Positions 6,096-7,428 of a DNA stretch of 7,428 nucleotides are shown here, one piece after another. The stretch's first letter is position 1. Each line of letters opens with the position of its first letter. The notes under the pieces are model-generated. The model searched no databases. It was not told the DNA's origin and saw nothing but the letters and a program-made list of their open reading frames with translations. A program made the translations under genes and the position numbers. Location of the stretch: the NCBI GenBank assembly GCA_009784635.1, contig WRBG01000098.1:1-7428 (forward strand), read 5' to 3'. This stretch comes from Bacteroidales bacterium. Its GTDB lineage: Bacteria; Bacteroidota; Bacteroidia; Bacteroidales; UBA932.

Positions 6096-6261
6096 AATTT
6101 TTATGCAAGAATGGGCCATTTTTGTTAAAAAGGACTGAAGTTTCATGGATGGAATGTGCTAAATCATTATTGTTCATTTTTTTACACTTCATGCGATTCT
6201 CGATAAGTTATTGGTATTTTTTCGACAATTTCCCTTCAATATCCCAAGCAAGGGGGAGGCT

Positions 6262-7338
6262 TCAGTCCGGATTTTTGGTTTTCCGGCTCCCAAAATGTTG
6301 GGAATCCCCCCATTCATCCCAGCCAATTCTTATGCCCATGCGGTCGAGGTTTTGTTCAAGATGGGTCTTAGACAGCTCGGCATCGTCATGGATTCCGGGT
6401 TTGTTGTTATAAATTTGATAATTGTGCCTGACCGCGGAGAGGGTCATGTTGGGCATGATGATGTTGGCTCCGGCCAAAACGGCTTTTTCCCGCCCGTAGG
6501 CATCCAAAACCTGCAAGGCGGTGGTGGCGGCAATGTTTATGTCTTTCATCATCAGGCGGAGGAGGGCAATCATCTTTAGGGTCATTTGTAGCCTTTTGGC
6601 TTGAGGCCATAAGGAGTCTCTGAGGGCGTAGAACGGGGTGTCGGCATGTTCCAAATAAGGCCCCATGCCTACCATGTCTGCGTCAAAGTGTTTGAAAAAC
6701 AGTAAGTCGTCTGCCAAATCATATTCGGTTTGATGGGGAAGTCCAATCATTACCCCCGTTCCGGTTTGATAACCCGCTTCTTTGAGGCGGTATAGAGCCT
6801 CTAATCTGGCCTCGTAGCCATGGCTTCCGTCTTGGGGATGCAAGCGGGCGTACACATCCGGATTGGAGCTTTCTATCCTTAGCAAATAGCGGTGCGCTCC
6901 GGCCTCAAACCATTCCCGATAGACTTCCAAGGGCTGCTCCCCGCAGGAAAGGGTTATGCCTAACTTGTTGTTTGTGCGGCGTTTTATCTCCCGTACCAAA
7001 GCCGTTATCCGCCGCGTAAAAGCGCCGCTTCTGCGCTCTCCGGATTGAATGACCAAAGAGCCGTAGCGGGCCTTTTGGGCAAAACCGGCCGCCTCCAATA
7101 CCTGCTCATCGGTCAGGTCGTAGCGCTCCACGCGGGCATTGCCGCTGCGTATGCCGCAATACAGGCAATTTTTGTTACAGATGTTGGAAAGCTCAATCAG
7201 TCCGCGGAGGTGGACGGAGTCGCCCAGCAGGGCGGTTTTTTGGGACAAGGCCGCAGACAGCAGGGCTTGAATCCGCCCTTCATCTTCTGTGGCCAACCAT
7301 GCCGCCAGCTCTTCCCGCGAACCACTAATACTGAGCAT
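6262..7338 (-). CDS. hydE: [FeFe]-hydrogenase H-cluster maturation radical SAM enzyme HydE
   Basis: A 358-residue cytoplasmic radical SAM enzyme that works with HydG and HydF to make the diiron subcluster of [FeFe] hydrogenase; HydE acts on the iron-CO-cyanide-cysteine product of HydG. The radical SAM motif CNKNCLYC supplies cysteines 54, 58 and 61 for the [4Fe-4S] cluster. The QSGE motif at 98-101 and the GPYLEHADTPF stretch near 226-236 are HydE-like. Length is close to that usual for the family (about 350). The only other cysteine is Cys132, so C-terminal ligands for the auxiliary cluster seen in some HydE proteins are absent; that cluster is known to be dispensable. I chose ATG 7338, preceded by a GGAAAAAAG stretch; a TTG one codon upstream (7341) is possible. 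BioB and PylB are related radical SAM enzymes, but the overlap with a HydF-like gene favours HydE. Confidence 0.93.
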   Translation of the reverse strand: MLSISGSREELAAWLATEDEGRIQALLSAALSQKTALLGDSVHLRGLIELSNICNKNCLYCGIRSGNARVERYDLTDEQVLEAAGFAQKARYGSLVIQSGERRSGAFTRRITALVREIKRRTNNKLGITLSCGEQPLEVYREWFEAGAHRYLLRIESSNPDVYARLHPQDGSHGYEARLEALYRLKEAGYQTGTGVMIGLPHQTEYDLADDLLFFKHFDADMVGMGPYLEHADTPFYALRDSLWPQAKRLQMTLKMIALLRLMMKDINIAATTALQVLDAYGREKAVLAGANIIMPNMTLSAVRHNYQIYNNKPGIHDDAELSKTHLEQNLDRMGIRIGWDEWGDSQHFGSRKTKNPD

Positions 7339-7428
7339 CAAAAAACTTTTTTCCGGCTTTAGTGTGGTCGGTTTTAAACGGCGCTACCGCCCGTTCAAAA
7401 ATCCCCGACATATACGCCAAGGCCATTC
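7325..7428 (-). CDS. hydF: Probable HydF C-terminus, [FeFe]-hydrogenase maturation GTPase (partial, 5' end outside window)
   Basis: Only the last 33 codons are present; the reading frame is open at the right edge and ends with TAG at 7327-7325. The visible peptide contains MALAYMSGIFERAVAPF. From memory of the family, this resembles the end of HydF, where a conserved 'TNYG-hydrophobic-GxxxR' stretch lies close to the C-terminus. The two bases before the ATG at 7426 (GA) would allow the Gly of that TNYG motif. HydF is a GTPase and [4Fe-4S] protein that serves as the scaffold on which the diiron subcluster of [FeFe] hydrogenase is built before transfer to HydA. The gene overlaps the start of hydE by 14 nt, which suggests translational coupling and fits a maturation operon. 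The assignment rests on a short match plus context, so an unrelated upstream gene remains possible. Confidence 0.6.
   Translation of the reverse strand, partial: MALAYMSGIFERAVAPFKTDHTKAGKKFFDAQY

Larger units (their letters stand above)
5860..6261. other. Intergenic control region between hydE and the fimbrial operon
   Basis: About 400 bp without a convincing protein gene. The hydE-proximal half (about 6100-6261) is AT-rich, and I see no clear terminator in it. A Bacteroidota-type promoter at 6063-6095 points toward the fimbrial genes. The remaining 195 or so bases up to the ATG at 5859 would be an unusually long transcribed leader containing several inverted repeats, described separately. 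No long inverted repeats flank the promoter, so there is no sign of the invertible promoters known from some Bacteroides surface operons. Confidence 0.7.

Noticed and set aside
6051..6146. Extension of the leader frame upstream to 6146 (87 codons)
   Set aside because: It would run through the predicted promoter, so its first codons would not be on the transcript from that promoter.
6230..6261. A terminator after hydE
   Set aside because: CCCTT and AAGGG can pair across a 13-nt loop, but the stem is short and no T run follows.
6083..6412. A plus-strand frame of 109 codons across the intergenic region and the hydE end
   Set aside because: Mostly antisense to hydE, with no promoter or ribosome site found; the Phe/Leu-rich start reflects AT-rich sequence.

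Overview
The window looks like chromosomal DNA of an anaerobic member of the Bacteroidales (phylum Bacteroidota). The grounds are a FimA/Mfa1-type (type V) fimbrial gene set with lipoprotein precursors, a DUF3575/OmpA-like protein, a BACON domain, a promoter that fits the Bacteroidota TTTG / TAnnTTTG consensus, start sites without strong Shine-Dalgarno sequences, and [FeFe]-hydrogenase maturation genes. The species cannot be named from the sequence. All supported genes lie on the minus strand, so the reading order runs from high to low coordinates.

Right part (7428 to 6262): the last 33 codons of a gene that I read as hydF overlap by 14 nt the start of hydE, a complete radical-SAM maturase of the [FeFe]-hydrogenase H-cluster. 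This is the end of a maturation operon.

Middle (6261 to 5860): about 400 bp without a convincing gene. It holds a good Bacteroidota promoter (6063-6095) and then a leader of about 195 nt with several predicted hairpins, the strongest only 38 nt before the next start codon. I take this to be the control region of the fimbrial operon.

Left part (5859 to 1 and beyond): four genes in one direction. They are (1) a 614-residue periplasmic/outer-membrane protein joining a DUF3575 domain to an OmpA-like domain and a repeat-like C-terminus through an Ala/Gln/Arg- and Pro-rich linker; (2) a FimA/Mfa1-like major fimbrial subunit; (3) an FimB/Mfa2-like anchor lipoprotein; (4) the first 538 codons of a large fimbrillin-like lipoprotein carrying a BACON domain and a further module, probably an accessory or tip protein, cut by the window edge. 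By analogy with Porphyromonas gingivalis fimbriae, protein 2 would form the shaft, protein 3 would anchor it and limit its length, protein 4 would sit at the tip, and protein 1 would be an envelope-associated partner.

The most notable points are the fused DUF3575-OmpA protein, the structured leader behind a clear promoter, Thr-Arg processing-like sites in two fimbrillins, the BACON-bearing tip candidate with a TTG start, and a hairpin placed between the shaft and anchor genes. I see no CRISPR array, tRNA, rRNA, insertion sequence or obvious invertible promoter.
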